Shown: positions 33,123 through 43,218 of the stretch, piece by piece
How the letters are laid out: every line of letters starts with the position of its first letter
Position numbering within the stretch: the stretch's first letter is position 1
NCBI GenBank assembly: GCA_963922595.1
Contig: CAWUIM010000008.1
Location: 1-64,000 of the forward strand
Origin: JAJFFW01 sp963922595
GTDB lineage: Bacteria > Pseudomonadota > Alphaproteobacteria > Caulobacterales > Parvularculaceae
Direction: 5' to 3'
Length of the DNA stretch: 64,000 nucleotides
Translations under genes and position numbers: made by a program
Notes under the pieces: model-generated
The model's database searches: none
What the model saw: the letters and a program-made list of their open reading frames with translations, nothing else
Told to the model about the DNA's origin: nothing

Positions 33123-34565
33123 TTAGCCGGGAAACGCCGCCAGCCCGAATTTCGATTCTTTCTCTTTGGTTACCTCTGGGGAAAGCCTTGCGAGCGGTCC
33201 GATGACGATGAGCGTCATGAACAACAACAGGATTTCCAAATGATAGACCGCCATGTAGCCAATGGCGGGACTGGTCAGCGCGGGACCGAGAGCGTCAGTC
33301 GCAGCAAGTTGGCTGATCACATCTTTCGCGGCGCCGCCGAATGCGATCGCCACGCCCGCCATGCTTGCCTGAACGGCGCCCCATGCGCCAAGCGCAATGC
33401 CGCTGTCCGCGCTTTTTGCGAGCGCCATTGTCGCCGTTAAGGTGCATACGGAAAAAAGACCGCCGCCAAAGCCGATCAGCGCGACGCCGAAGCGGAACAG
33501 ATTCGCGGATTTCAACGGCTCGGCGAAGATGACGGCCGAAAATGCGATCAGGCCGATCACCGCGCCGATCCCGGCGAGGCGGTGCGCTTCCGCGCCGCGC
33601 ATCAAACGATGGCCCGCAAGCGCGAAACCGGCGAGGGTCCCGACAGCGAAGATCGCTGTTAAATAAGTCGTCTGACTAACCGACAGAGACAGAATTTCGC
33701 CGCCATAGGGCTCAAGCAGAACATCCTGCATTGAAAATGCGGCGGCCCCGAGACCCACGCCGAAAAGCAAGCGCACGGCGCGCGGTTCGCTTTTTAGATT
33801 CGCCCAGGATTGACCAAAGGTGAGACGATCCCGGTTCGGATCGGTCATCGCCGTGTCGCGTACTTCCTGTTTCCAGAGCGCCACCATATTCATCGCCATA
33901 GAAACGAGGGCCGCGCCCTGGATCACTTTAATCAATCGTGCGGGCGAGAAATCGGAAAGAAGCGCGCCGAACGTCACCGCGCTTGCCCCCATACCGACGA
34001 GCAGCATGACATATAACAAAGCGACGACGCGCGGCCGGTTTTCCTCCGGCGCAATATCCGTCGCCAACGCCAGGCCGGCGGTTTGGGTCATATGAATGCC
34101 GGCGCCGAGCAGCAGGAACGCGATTGCGGCGCCGATGCGGCCGACCCATTCTGGTCCGACCGATGCATCTGACAGCACCAGCATGGCGAAGGGCATCACG
34201 GCGAGACCGCCAAACTGCAGAAGCGAGCCTAGCAGGATATAAGGCCCGCGCCGCCAACCGAGGACCGAGCGATGGGTGTCTGAACGATGGCCGATCAGCG
34301 CGCGAAACGGCGCAAAGACGAGCGGCAGGGACACCATCAGCGCCACTAGCCAGGTGGGCACGCCAAGCTCGACGATCATGACGCGATTGACGGTGCCCGT
34401 CAGCAGGACAAGCGCCATGCCAACGGAGACCTGGAAGAGCGAAAGACGCAAAAGCCGTCCGAGCGGCAATGTATCGCTCGCCGCGTCGGCGAACGGCAGG
34501 AACCGGGTTCCTGCGCCGGCCCAGAACTTGGCCGCCTCTGCGTTATGGTCCCGTTTTGCGGTCAC
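33123..34565 (-). CDS. lhaA: LH1 assembly protein LhaA (PucC/BCD family transporter)
   Basis: A 480-residue, twelve-helix major-facilitator-type protein of the BCD (bacteriochlorophyll delivery) family. TLPLGRLLRLSLFQVSVGMALVLLTGTVNRVMIVELGVP is the family start, with SDTHRSVLGWRRGPYI and FSMQDVLLEPYGGEILSLSVSQTT further on. GTG 34565 overlaps the bchM stop (GTGA), which decides the start. LhaA is needed for LH1 assembly. A paralogue lies at 47004. Confidence 0.93.
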   Translation of the reverse strand: MTAKRDHNAEAAKFWAGAGTRFLPFADAASDTLPLGRLLRLSLFQVSVGMALVLLTGTVNRVMIVELGVPTWLVALMVSLPLVFAPFRALIGHRSDTHRSVLGWRRGPYILLGSLLQFGGLAVMPFAMLVLSDASVGPEWVGRIGAAIAFLLLGAGIHMTQTAGLALATDIAPEENRPRVVALLYVMLLVGMGASAVTFGALLSDFSPARLIKVIQGAALVSMAMNMVALWKQEVRDTAMTDPNRDRLTFGQSWANLKSEPRAVRLLFGVGLGAAAFSMQDVLLEPYGGEILSLSVSQTTYLTAIFAVGTLAGFALAGHRLMRGAEAHRLAGIGAVIGLIAFSAVIFAEPLKSANLFRFGVALIGFGGGLFSVCTLTATMALAKSADSGIALGAWGAVQASMAGVAIAFGGAAKDVISQLAATDALGPALTSPAIGYMAVYHLEILLLFMTLIVIGPLARLSPEVTKEKESKFGLAAFPG

Positions 34566-35263
34566 CGGGCGTTTAGCTCCATCGCGTTTGAAATATAAAA
34601 TCCGGATTGCACGCGATGACTTTTCATCTGCGTCCATCCATTAAGATCGGCCGACTCTGAAATCAGGCTTTGAAGCTTTTTCTCGGCCACCGGCTGGATC
34701 GCCGGCGAGCGATCGGCGCGGGGGAAAAACTGTCCGACTGCGTGCATGGTTGCGAGCAGCGGCGTTTTCGGAGCGAATGTAAAAAGGATCGATGACGACG
34801 TCCGTACCGCAAAGCCCTCCAGGACACGGACAATGTCAGGCGCTGCGTAGTGAATAAGCGAATCCATCGCCACAACATGGTCGAATGATCCGAGCGCAGG
34901 ATCGAACATGTCGCCTGTGACGAAATCGATTGACCCTTTTGTTGGGGCGGCGCCGTAACGCTCGCGCGCAAGATCAAGGAGCGTTTTTGATAGGTCGACG
35001 CCGACGACGTCCGCTCCGCGTTGCGCCGCTTCAAAGGAAAACTGCCCTGCGCCGCAACCGGCGTCGAGTATGCGGTGACCGGTGAGGTCTGAAGGAAGCG
35101 CATTGAGAAGATTAGCGCGCATTGCGTCGCGGCCAGCGCGCACTGTCGCCCGCACCCCGCTGACCGGCGCGTCCGAAGTCAGCTTAGCCCAGGCATCCGC
35201 CGCCGTGCGGTCGAAATAAGTCTCGAGCTGAGATTTTTTCTCAGTATACGTTGTGGAATTCAT
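34562..35263 (-). CDS. bchM: Mg-protoporphyrin IX methyltransferase BchM
   Basis: A 233-residue SAM-dependent enzyme that methylates the ring-C propionate of Mg-protoporphyrin. The SAM loop is ILDAGCGAGQFSFEAA, followed by VVGVDLSKTLLDLAR and FDHVVAMDSLIHY. The N terminus YFDRTAADAWAKLTSDAPVSGVR is typical. ATG 35263 lies two bases past the bchL stop. Confidence 0.95.
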   Translation of the reverse strand: MNSTTYTEKKSQLETYFDRTAADAWAKLTSDAPVSGVRATVRAGRDAMRANLLNALPSDLTGHRILDAGCGAGQFSFEAAQRGADVVGVDLSKTLLDLARERYGAAPTKGSIDFVTGDMFDPALGSFDHVVAMDSLIHYAAPDIVRVLEGFAVRTSSSILFTFAPKTPLLATMHAVGQFFPRADRSPAIQPVAEKKLQSLISESADLNGWTQMKSHRVQSGFYISNAMELNAR

Positions 35264-35265
35264 AA

Positions 35266-36165
35266 TCAATCGAACCCTAAAAAGTCAAAAATCTCGCGGT
35301 CTTTCATCGGTGTCGCTTCAACGGGATCGGCGCCGTCCCAAAGCCCTTGCGCCAGTCGAAGATATTCTTCGCGCACCGCCTCTAATTCTGGAGACGTTTC
35401 CATTTCAAAAAGCGTCGATTTCTTAAGGCGGGACCGGCGAATGACATCGAGATCGGGGAAGTGTGCCAGCCGCCGCATGCCGGTCGCATCATTATAACGG
35501 TCGATCTCGTCGGTCGCCGCTGAACGGTTCGCGATCACGCCGCCGAGACGCACATCATAATTTTTCGCCTTCGCCTGAATGGCGGAAATGATCCGGTTCA
35601 TGGCGAAGATCGAGTCGAAATCGTTCGCCGTCACGATTAATCCGCGTTCGGCGTGTTGAAGCGGCGAGGCGAATCCGCCGCAGACAACGTCGCCAAGTAC
35701 GTCAAAAATTACGACGTCGGTATCCTCAAGCAGATGATGTTCTTTCAGGAGCTTGACGGTTTGCCCCACCACATAGCCGCCGCATCCGGTGCCCGCGGGC
35801 GGCCCGCCGGCCTCGACGCACATGACGCCGTTATACCCCTCGAAGACGAAGTCTTCGGTGCGGAGTTCTTCGGTGTGAAACTCGACCGACTCAAGAACGT
35901 CAATCACCGTCGGCATGAGTTTCTTCGTCAAGGTGAAGGTGGAATCGTGCTTTGGGTCGCACCCGATTTGGAGGACGCGTTTGCCGAGATGAGAAAACGC
36001 GGCGGACAGGTTCGATGACGTCGTGGATTTGCCGATCCCGCCTTTGCCGTAGACGGCGAAGACTTTTGCCGTTTCAATTTCGAGGCTGGGGTCAAGTTGA
36101 ACCTGAACGCTGCCTTCGCCATCGGTCGGCGCGGCGCCGGGACGATCAATATCAAGCAGGGTCAT
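35266..36165 (-). CDS. bchL: Light-independent protochlorophyllide reductase iron protein BchL
   Basis: A 299-residue nitrogenase-iron-protein-like ATPase that donates electrons to BchN-BchB. The P-loop is YGKGGIGKSTTSSN; the bridging 4Fe-4S cysteines are in PPAGTGCGGYVVG and LGDVVCGGFASPL. It ends EIFDFLGFD as usual. It is about 58% of the length of BchB and clearly distinct from BchX at 19818. Confidence 0.97.
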   Translation of the reverse strand: MTLLDIDRPGAAPTDGEGSVQVQLDPSLEIETAKVFAVYGKGGIGKSTTSSNLSAAFSHLGKRVLQIGCDPKHDSTFTLTKKLMPTVIDVLESVEFHTEELRTEDFVFEGYNGVMCVEAGGPPAGTGCGGYVVGQTVKLLKEHHLLEDTDVVIFDVLGDVVCGGFASPLQHAERGLIVTANDFDSIFAMNRIISAIQAKAKNYDVRLGGVIANRSAATDEIDRYNDATGMRRLAHFPDLDVIRRSRLKKSTLFEMETSPELEAVREEYLRLAQGLWDGADPVEATPMKDREIFDFLGFD

Positions 36166-36184
36166 ACGTCACTTCTCCAATGCC

Positions 36185-39100
36185 TCAAGCCACTGCGCTT
36201 GCAGGCGTTAGTCCTTCAATGCGATCTTCAAGGTCTTCGCTGGCGCGGCGAAGCGCCTCTAGCGTCTCGTTGTCCGGCGTCCAATATTGCCGGTCTGAAG
36301 CTTCCAGCAGCCGATTGGCGACTTTTGCACAAGATTTCGGGTTCAGGTCGGCGAGACGGTTATGTAGCTCCGTATCAAGAACAAATGTCTCGGTAATTTG
36401 CTGGTAAACCCATGGGTCAACCTGACCGGTCGTCGCCGACCATCCCATGGTGTTGGTGACATGGGCTTCGATCTGGCGCACGCCCTCATAACCGTGGCGC
36501 AACATCCCTTCATACCATTTGGGGTTTAGCGAGCGGGTGCGTGTTTCCAGATGGACCTGTTCGCTAAGGGTCCGAACGATTCCATCGCCGCGCGTTTGGT
36601 CGCCGATATAGACGGCGGTGTCTTCACCCTTGGCGCGCTTCACGGCGCGACCGATGCCGCCGAGCGTATCGAAGTAGTGGTCGACTGTCGTGACGCCAAG
36701 CTCAACCGATTCAAGGTTTTGGTAGGCAAGATCCACATCCTGGAGGATGCTGTTGAGAAGCGCGCCTTGTTGCGCGGCGCTCCCGCCTCGGCCGAAGGCG
36801 AATGATTTGCGGGCGGCGTAAGCGTCTGCGAGATCGTCTTCATTTTCCCAGGCGCCGGAGTCGATCAGTTGATTGACGTTGGCGCCGTAGGCGCCGTCGG
36901 CGTTTGAAAAGACACGCAGCGCTGCGGTTTCTAAATCACACCCATGCTCAGCCTGGTAGGCGAGCGCATGTTTACGGATGAAGTTGCGGTCCGTCGGCTC
37001 ATCTGCGGCCGCGGCCTTGTACGCGGCGTCAGCGAGCATGCGCGTTTGCATCGGCAGGAGATCGCGGAAGATGCCAGACAGCGTCGCCATGACATCGATC
37101 CGCGGGCGGCCGAGGTCTTCAAGCGGGATAAGGTCAGCGCCGCAGACGCGTCCGTAGCCGTCGACATGGGGCCGCGCGCCCATAAGCGCCAGCGCCTGCG
37201 CAATCGGTCCGCCTTCGGATTTCAGGTTGTCCGTGCCCCAGAGCACCATTGCGATGGTTTCTGGCAACGAGCCGCTCGCCTCTAGGTGGCGATCAAGGAG
37301 GCGTTTTGCCTGCGCGGCGCCGTCTGCGACGGCGAATGCGCTCGGTAATCGGAAAGGATCAAAGCCGTGAATATTGCGGCCGGTAGGGAGAATTTCCGGA
37401 TTGCGGATCAGATCGCCGCCAGGCGCAGGGCGCACAAAGTTTCCGTCCAGCGCCGAAACGATCGCATCAAGCTCATCGTTGCGCGAAAGAAGCCGGTTCG
37501 TTTCCGCGAGACGCTCAAGGATTTCGATATCAGTCTTGTCGCGCGTCCGCCGCGCTGCATCTTTCGCTGATGCGCCGTCCACAATCGATTCAAGCGTTGC
37601 GCGCGCCGGTGCTGCGCCATCGAGAATCGTCGCCGCCAAAAGGTCAAGGCGTTCTTCGCGGCTTGGCGTTTCGCCGGCCACATGCAGCCCGAACGGGATC
37701 AACGTCTCTTCCAGATCGTCAAGTTCCGCCCGCAATGTGTCCATGGACGCCTCAGTAAGCGTCTCAGCGCACTCAAGCTCCAATGCTTTGGCTTGCGCAG
37801 CCGCGACGCTGAAGAGATTGCGCCGCGCTGTTGAATCAGCCGGGTCCGTGGCGCGCCAGCGGGTCAGCGTCGCGCGTAATTCTGAAAGCTCTTTGTAAAG
37901 CTCCGCCTTGGTCACCGGCGGCGTGAGGTAACTGATCGTCACCGCCGCCGAGCGCCGCTTCGCGATCGCTGCTTCGGATGGGTTGTTGGCGGCGTAAAAA
38001 TAGAAGTTCGGAAGGTCGCCAATCAGGTAGTCGGGCCAGCAGTCACCGGAAAGGCCAGTGTGTTTGCCTGGCATGAATTCAAGAGCGCCATGGGTGCCGA
38101 AATGAAGAACTGCTGATGCGCCGAAGTCCTCGCGAAGATAGCGATAGAACGCCGCGAACGCGTGGGTCGGCGCGAAGCCCTTTTCGAACAGAAGGCGCAT
38201 CGGGTCGCCCTCGTATCCGAAAGACGGCTGAACACCGACGAAGACCTCGCCGAATTGTTCGCCATGAATAAAGATTGAGCGGCCGTCCGTATTGTGACGA
38301 CCGGGCGCCGGGCCCCATTGCGCTTCGATGTCGCCAAGCTTCCGCTCGCGCCGGATATGAACGTCGGCTGGCACACTTGCATGGACGTTCGCGTCCGCAC
38401 CATACCGTTCGGCGTTTCCGTTGAGGATCCGGTCGCGCAGTTCATCAGACGTAGCGGGAAGGTCGATGGAATAACCGTCCCGCTTCAACGCCTTCAGTGT
38501 ATTGAAGAGCGACTCAAAGACCGCAAGATACGCAGCCGTGCCGACAGCGCCGCTATTGGGCGGAAAGTTGAAGAGAACAATGGCGAGTTTGCGCGATGCG
38601 CGCGGTGTCGTCCGCAAATTGATGAGTTTTTCAACGCGCGCCGCGAGCATTTCCGCGCGCTCCGGGCATGGCAGGATGCGCTTTTCTTCGTTCGCCGCTT
38701 CAAACTCACAACCGCGATGACAGCCGCCGCATTGCGTCGCCTCAGGCCCGGCGCGCCCGCCGAAAACAATCGGGTTCGCCGCGCCGTCGATCTCAGGGAT
38801 TGCGACCATCATCGTTGATTCGATTGGCGTAAGGCCGCGGCTGTCTGAACCCCATTGGCTCAGCGATTGGAACTCCAGCGCCTGACCTGTCAAATAAGGA
38901 ACATTGAGCCGCTCAAGAATGTCGGCCGCTGCTTTGGCGTCGTTGTAAGCCGGCCCGCCCACCAACGAGAAGCCGGATAGCGACACAACGGCGTCGACAA
39001 TCGCACGGCCACCTTTTACGAAGTATTTTTCGATCGCCTCGCGCGCATCAAGCCCGCTCGCGAAGGCTGGTATCACGCGCAAGCCCCGCGCCTCGAGCGC

Positions 39101-39910
39101 TTCAATAACGCCGTCATAATGGCCGGCGTCTTTGGAAAGCGCATATGAGCGCAGGATCAGCACGCCGACCGCAGGCCGCTTTGATCGCGCAAGCGGCAGC
39201 TTTGAGGCTGCGACGCCGATGGGCGGCGTCATGCGTGGGTGGTAAACGCCGGTTTCAGGATATTCCACCGGATCAGCAGGATCGAGCGTTCCGACAAGCG
39301 CCGCACGTGGGCCGGCCGCATAGCGATCAATCAATTGCGCGATCATGTTGCGCACATTGTCTTCCGACCCGGCGAGCCAGTATTGGAGCATCAAAAAGTA
39401 GACGCGAACGTCCTGAGCGGCGCCCGGGATATATTTCAGAATTTTCGGCAGCTGACGGAGCATTTTCGCCTGCTGCGCGCCGTTCTTTGCTTTATCGGAA
39501 GACCCGCGCAATTTCTTTAAGAGCGCGAGCGGACCCGATTGCGGCTTGTCCATGCGGAAGCGGCCGAGCCGCGTGAGTTTGACAATCTCCGGCGCTGAAA
39601 GCGCGCCCACAAACGCGTCGCAAGATGCCGCGCGCTTTTGAAGCGCCGGAAGGACCGGTTTGATTTGCCCTTCAAGAAACAGCATCCCCGCGATGATGAT
39701 GTCCGCCTTTTCGATATCGGCGATGGCATCGGCGGCGGCGTCCGCGTCGCTTTCCCAGAGATTTGCGGCGTGCGCGGTCAGGGTGAGGCCAGGGATCTGG
39801 CGGCGTAAAGTCTTGCGCGCTTGCGCCACAGCGCCGGCGAGGTGCGCGTCCATGCCGATGACGACGACACGGACCGGCGTTACCGGAGGGATGCCAGCGC
39901 TACCGTCCAT
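36185..39910 (-). CDS. bchH: Magnesium chelatase porphyrin-binding subunit BchH
   Basis: A 1241-residue protein of the CobN/Mg-chelatase family that binds protoporphyrin IX and receives Mg2+. Marks are VVVIGMDAHLAGAV near the start, CGGCHRGCEFEA, HFGTHGALEFMPGKHTGLSGDCWPD and VDHYFDTLGGIGRAVKRAKGE. ATG 39910 was preferred over 39940; it overlaps bchB by 11 bases. It sits between bchB and bchL in the conserved order. Confidence 0.97.
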   Translation of the reverse strand: MDGSAGIPPVTPVRVVVIGMDAHLAGAVAQARKTLRRQIPGLTLTAHAANLWESDADAAADAIADIEKADIIIAGMLFLEGQIKPVLPALQKRAASCDAFVGALSAPEIVKLTRLGRFRMDKPQSGPLALLKKLRGSSDKAKNGAQQAKMLRQLPKILKYIPGAAQDVRVYFLMLQYWLAGSEDNVRNMIAQLIDRYAAGPRAALVGTLDPADPVEYPETGVYHPRMTPPIGVAASKLPLARSKRPAVGVLILRSYALSKDAGHYDGVIEALEARGLRVIPAFASGLDAREAIEKYFVKGGRAIVDAVVSLSGFSLVGGPAYNDAKAAADILERLNVPYLTGQALEFQSLSQWGSDSRGLTPIESTMMVAIPEIDGAANPIVFGGRAGPEATQCGGCHRGCEFEAANEEKRILPCPERAEMLAARVEKLINLRTTPRASRKLAIVLFNFPPNSGAVGTAAYLAVFESLFNTLKALKRDGYSIDLPATSDELRDRILNGNAERYGADANVHASVPADVHIRRERKLGDIEAQWGPAPGRHNTDGRSIFIHGEQFGEVFVGVQPSFGYEGDPMRLLFEKGFAPTHAFAAFYRYLREDFGASAVLHFGTHGALEFMPGKHTGLSGDCWPDYLIGDLPNFYFYAANNPSEAAIAKRRSAAVTISYLTPPVTKAELYKELSELRATLTRWRATDPADSTARRNLFSVAAAQAKALELECAETLTEASMDTLRAELDDLEETLIPFGLHVAGETPSREERLDLLAATILDGAAPARATLESIVDGASAKDAARRTRDKTDIEILERLAETNRLLSRNDELDAIVSALDGNFVRPAPGGDLIRNPEILPTGRNIHGFDPFRLPSAFAVADGAAQAKRLLDRHLEASGSLPETIAMVLWGTDNLKSEGGPIAQALALMGARPHVDGYGRVCGADLIPLEDLGRPRIDVMATLSGIFRDLLPMQTRMLADAAYKAAAADEPTDRNFIRKHALAYQAEHGCDLETAALRVFSNADGAYGANVNQLIDSGAWENEDDLADAYAARKSFAFGRGGSAAQQGALLNSILQDVDLAYQNLESVELGVTTVDHYFDTLGGIGRAVKRAKGEDTAVYIGDQTRGDGIVRTLSEQVHLETRTRSLNPKWYEGMLRHGYEGVRQIEAHVTNTMGWSATTGQVDPWVYQQITETFVLDTELHNRLADLNPKSCAKVANRLLEASDRQYWTPDNETLEALRRASEDLEDRIEGLTPASAVA

Positions 39911-41450
39911 AATGCGCCTTCGCGTCATATAAAGTATCAACGCTGATCAAATTGATTTGCTGCTCGACGGCGTAGCTCTCCGTATTGCGCCGCGCTTTGC
40001 CGCGCACGAAGAAGGGAATTTTCTTCAGTTCTTTTTCGGCGTCGGGCGCCCAGCGAATGATATTTTCGGCTTGCATCGCTGACGACGGCGCAGGGTCTTC
40101 GCTGACTTTGTCGGCTGCTGCTGCGCCGTGACCGCCAAGGTGAGAGGCGCCCGCCGCGTCATTGAATTCAAAATCGTCGCGGAACATGTGCAATAGGTGC
40201 TCTTCAAGGCCCATCACCAGCGGGTGTACCCATGTGTCGAAGAGCACATTCGCCCCTTCAAATCCCATTTGAGGGCTGAAGCGCGCTGGAAAGTCTTGTA
40301 CGTGCACGGGTGCGGAAATTACCGCACACGGAAGGCCAAGGCGTTTCGCAATGTGACGTTCCATCTGTGTACCGAGCACAAGCTCTGGCTGGGCGGCGGC
40401 AATTTTTTCTTCGACTTCAAGGTAATCGTCGGTGATAAGGGGCTCGACGCCATATTTTTGCGCTGCTGCGCGCACGTCGCGGGCGAATTCGCGATTATAG
40501 CAACCAAGGCCGACCACATCGAAACCGAGTTCTTCAGCCGCGACGCGGGCCACCGCTACGGCATGCGTGGCGTCGCCGAAGATAAAGACCCGTTTTCCTG
40601 TGAGGTAAGTCGAATCAATCGAGCGCGACCACCAACCCATATTGCCTTGCTGTAGGTCATCCGGAACGTCGATTCCTACTAGCGCGGCGACTTCGTCAAT
40701 GAAGTCATTTGTGGCGCCGACCCCAATTGGAACAATCGTGGTGAACGGCATCTTTAATTCGCGCTTCAACCAACGCGCCGCCGTATCTGCGATCTCCGGG
40801 TACAGAACGACGTTGAAGTCGGCGGCGCTAAGCCGCGCCAGGTCAGCGGCGGTTGCATTGAGTGGAGCGACGACGTTGACGTCGATACCAAGGGCGGACA
40901 GTAGTCCTGTGATTTCTTTGACGTCGTCACGGTGGCGAAAGCCAAGCGCCGTCGGGCCTAAAATGTTACAGGAAGGGCGTCCAGTGCGCAGCGAGACCTT
41001 TTCGGCGTCGCGGACGACCAGTGTTCGCGTCAACTGATAGAAGGTCTCGGCCGCCCCCCAATTTTCCTTTCGCTGGTAGGAAGGCAATTCGAGCGGAATA
41101 ACCGGCGCAGGCAGTGCGAGAGCCTTCGCCAATCCGCCGGGGTCGTCTTGAATGAGTTCAGCCGTACACGATGCACCCACCAAAATCGCATTCGGCCTAA
41201 ATCGTTCATAAGCGTTTTTTGCCGCGACCTTAAAAATCTCCGCCGTATCCGAACCGAGATCGCGCGCTTCGAAGGTTGTGTAGGTCACCGGCGGGCGCGC
41301 GTCGCGGCGCTCAATCATCGTGAAGAGAAGATCGGCGTAGGTGTCGCCTTGAGGCGCGTGCAGCACGTAGTGGACATCTTTCATCGCCGTAGCGACACGC
41401 ATCGCTCCCACGTGGGGCGGCCCTTCATATGTCCACACGGTCAATTGCAT
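39900..41450 (-). CDS. bchB: Light-independent protochlorophyllide reductase subunit BchB
   Basis: A 516-residue NifK-like subunit of dark protochlorophyllide reductase. It starts MQLTVWTYEGPPHVGAMRVA and has NAILVGASCTAELIQDDP with the cluster-proximal region, PLELPSYQRKENWGAAETFYQL and RPSCNILGPTALGFRHRDD. The C terminus ends with the small BchB tail domain (IPFFVRGKARRNTE). Its ATG overlaps the bchN stop by one base. Confidence 0.97.
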   Translation of the reverse strand: MQLTVWTYEGPPHVGAMRVATAMKDVHYVLHAPQGDTYADLLFTMIERRDARPPVTYTTFEARDLGSDTAEIFKVAAKNAYERFRPNAILVGASCTAELIQDDPGGLAKALALPAPVIPLELPSYQRKENWGAAETFYQLTRTLVVRDAEKVSLRTGRPSCNILGPTALGFRHRDDVKEITGLLSALGIDVNVVAPLNATAADLARLSAADFNVVLYPEIADTAARWLKRELKMPFTTIVPIGVGATNDFIDEVAALVGIDVPDDLQQGNMGWWSRSIDSTYLTGKRVFIFGDATHAVAVARVAAEELGFDVVGLGCYNREFARDVRAAAQKYGVEPLITDDYLEVEEKIAAAQPELVLGTQMERHIAKRLGLPCAVISAPVHVQDFPARFSPQMGFEGANVLFDTWVHPLVMGLEEHLLHMFRDDFEFNDAAGASHLGGHGAAAADKVSEDPAPSSAMQAENIIRWAPDAEKELKKIPFFVRGKARRNTESYAVEQQINLISVDTLYDAKAHYGR

Positions 41451-42742
41451 CAGACTGCGAGCCTCGTTCGACGATTGAGCGGACGCGCGAACAGCTCTGC
41501 GAGGTCGCCGGCCTGCTCAAAACCGTGAATTGGCGTGAAAACAAGTTCGATCGCCCATTTCGTGGTGAGGCCTTCCGCTTCAAGTGGGTTGGCGAGACCG
41601 AGGCCGCACACTGTAATGTCTGGCCGGGCCTTTCTACACCGGTCAAGCTGCCGATCGACGTCCTGGCCTTCGCTAAGCTGAAGGTTCGCCGGCAGTCGCC
41701 CGAGTTCTTCCGCTAAATGGTCGCGGTGCAGATAGGGCGTCCCGACTTCGATCAGCGACATATTCAGTTCGCTGGCGAGAAACCGCGCGATCGGTACTTC
41801 CAATTGTGAATCGGGGAAGAAGAAGACGGACTTTCCCGCAAGAGCCTCGCGGTGGCGCTCAAGAGCTTTTTGCGCCCGAGCGCGCGGTATCGCCACCGCA
41901 GCCTCAAAAGCTCTTTCATCGATTGACCACTCGTCGGCGACGGCTTTCAACCAGGCGGTCGTCCCTTCCACGCCAAGCGGAAAAGGCGCAGCGATCCGCT
42001 TGGCGCCGCGATCGTCAAGGAGCCGCGCGGTATCGCCTAAAAACGGTTGCGCCAGAATGTACCGCGTATTCGGGCCGATCTCGGTCGGTGACGCCGCGCG
42101 GCGCGCCGGAAAGAATTCCACGTTTTCGACGCCGAGCTGGTCAAAAAGCCGCGCGAATTGATCTTCCACGATATCGGGCAGGGCGCCCACAACGAGGAGC
42201 GATTTTTCCTGTGTGCGCGGTGATTCGCGAAGTTCCGGGACCATGGCGGCGAGGCACGCGTCCTCGCCTTGAGTAAATGTGGTTTCGATACCGCTTCCGG
42301 AATAATTCAGTATACGAACGCCAGGAGAATAGTCTTTTGAAAGGCGTTCTGCTGCGCGCGAGAGGTCTAGTTTGATGACCTCCGAAGGGCAAGATCCGAC
42401 CAGGAACAAAAGCTTTATGTCGGGTCTGCGCGCCAGAAGTTTCTTGACCGTTTTGTCGAGTTCCTCATGGGCGTCGGCGAGGCCGGCGAGATCGCGTTCT
42501 TCAATAATGGCGGTTGCAAATCGGGGTTCTGCAAAGATCATCACGCCGGCGGCCGATTGCATAAGATGTGCACAGGTGCGCGAGCCGACAATAAGAAAAA
42601 ACGCGTCCTGCATCTTGCGGTGCAGCCACACAATACCGGTTAAACCGCAAAACACTTCCCGCTGTCCGCGCTCACGCAAGACGGGATGGGCCGGCCCCTC
42701 TGCATGAGGGGCGCAGCCGCCGATATCCAGAGGCGGGCTCAT
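41450..42742 (-). CDS. bchN: Light-independent protochlorophyllide reductase subunit BchN
   Basis: A 430-residue NifD-like partner of BchB. Marks are REVFCGLTGIVWLHRKMQDAFFLIVGSRTCAHLMQSAAGVMIFAEPRF, with cluster cysteines at CGLTG and GSRTCAH, then LFLVGSCPSEVIKLDLSRAA. ATG 42742 was chosen because it overlaps the bchF stop (ATGA); the frame stays open much further upstream but only inside bchF. Confidence 0.96.
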   Translation of the reverse strand: MSPPLDIGGCAPHAEGPAHPVLRERGQREVFCGLTGIVWLHRKMQDAFFLIVGSRTCAHLMQSAAGVMIFAEPRFATAIIEERDLAGLADAHEELDKTVKKLLARRPDIKLLFLVGSCPSEVIKLDLSRAAERLSKDYSPGVRILNYSGSGIETTFTQGEDACLAAMVPELRESPRTQEKSLLVVGALPDIVEDQFARLFDQLGVENVEFFPARRAASPTEIGPNTRYILAQPFLGDTARLLDDRGAKRIAAPFPLGVEGTTAWLKAVADEWSIDERAFEAAVAIPRARAQKALERHREALAGKSVFFFPDSQLEVPIARFLASELNMSLIEVGTPYLHRDHLAEELGRLPANLQLSEGQDVDRQLDRCRKARPDITVCGLGLANPLEAEGLTTKWAIELVFTPIHGFEQAGDLAELFARPLNRRTRLAV

Positions 42743-43218
42743 GCGGAAGCCCCCATCAGGGTGTCCGAGGGCGTTTCCAACCGGGCGCGGCGCAATTTCC
42801 AGAGATACTGTCCTGCATTGATGACATAAAGCGCGTAAGCCGTGAGCGCGAGCAGCATCTGAAAATCGGGTGAGCCCACGCCGAGGAACAGGACGAAAAG
42901 GTAAGCCGTATGGAGCGCGAGCACGCCCATTGACACGGCATCTTCCCAGAAGAATGCTGGCGCAAACAGAAATTGTCCGTAGACGTCTTTCTCCCAAATC
43001 GCGCCGGTCACCATGATCGCGTACAGAACGAATGTTTTGACGACAACGGAGATTGCAGCGGCCTCAAAGCCGTTTCCGGAGATGAGATAGGCGACGACAA
43101 GCCACGCGCTGATCAAGAATATCGCGAATTGCACCGGAGCGAGGACAGCTTGAACCGTGGTCCAGGGGGACGTGTCCCTTCGCTTGCGCTGTTCCGACGT
43201 ATAAAGCGGCTTTTTCAA
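42739..43218 (-). CDS. bchF: 3-vinyl bacteriochlorophyllide hydratase BchF
   Basis: A 159-residue membrane protein with about four helices; it hydrates the 3-vinyl group before BchC oxidation. Family marks are YTSEQRKRRDTSPWTTVQAVLAPVQFAIFLIS and EKDVYGQFLFAPAFFWEDAVSM. It is the first gene of the 15-kb leftward operon; overlapping PpsR-type sites lie 75-110 bases upstream. Confidence 0.95.
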   Translation of the reverse strand: MKKPLYTSEQRKRRDTSPWTTVQAVLAPVQFAIFLISAWLVVAYLISGNGFEAAAISVVVKTFVLYAIMVTGAIWEKDVYGQFLFAPAFFWEDAVSMGVLALHTAYLFVLFLGVGSPDFQMLLALTAYALYVINAGQYLWKLRRARLETPSDTLMGASA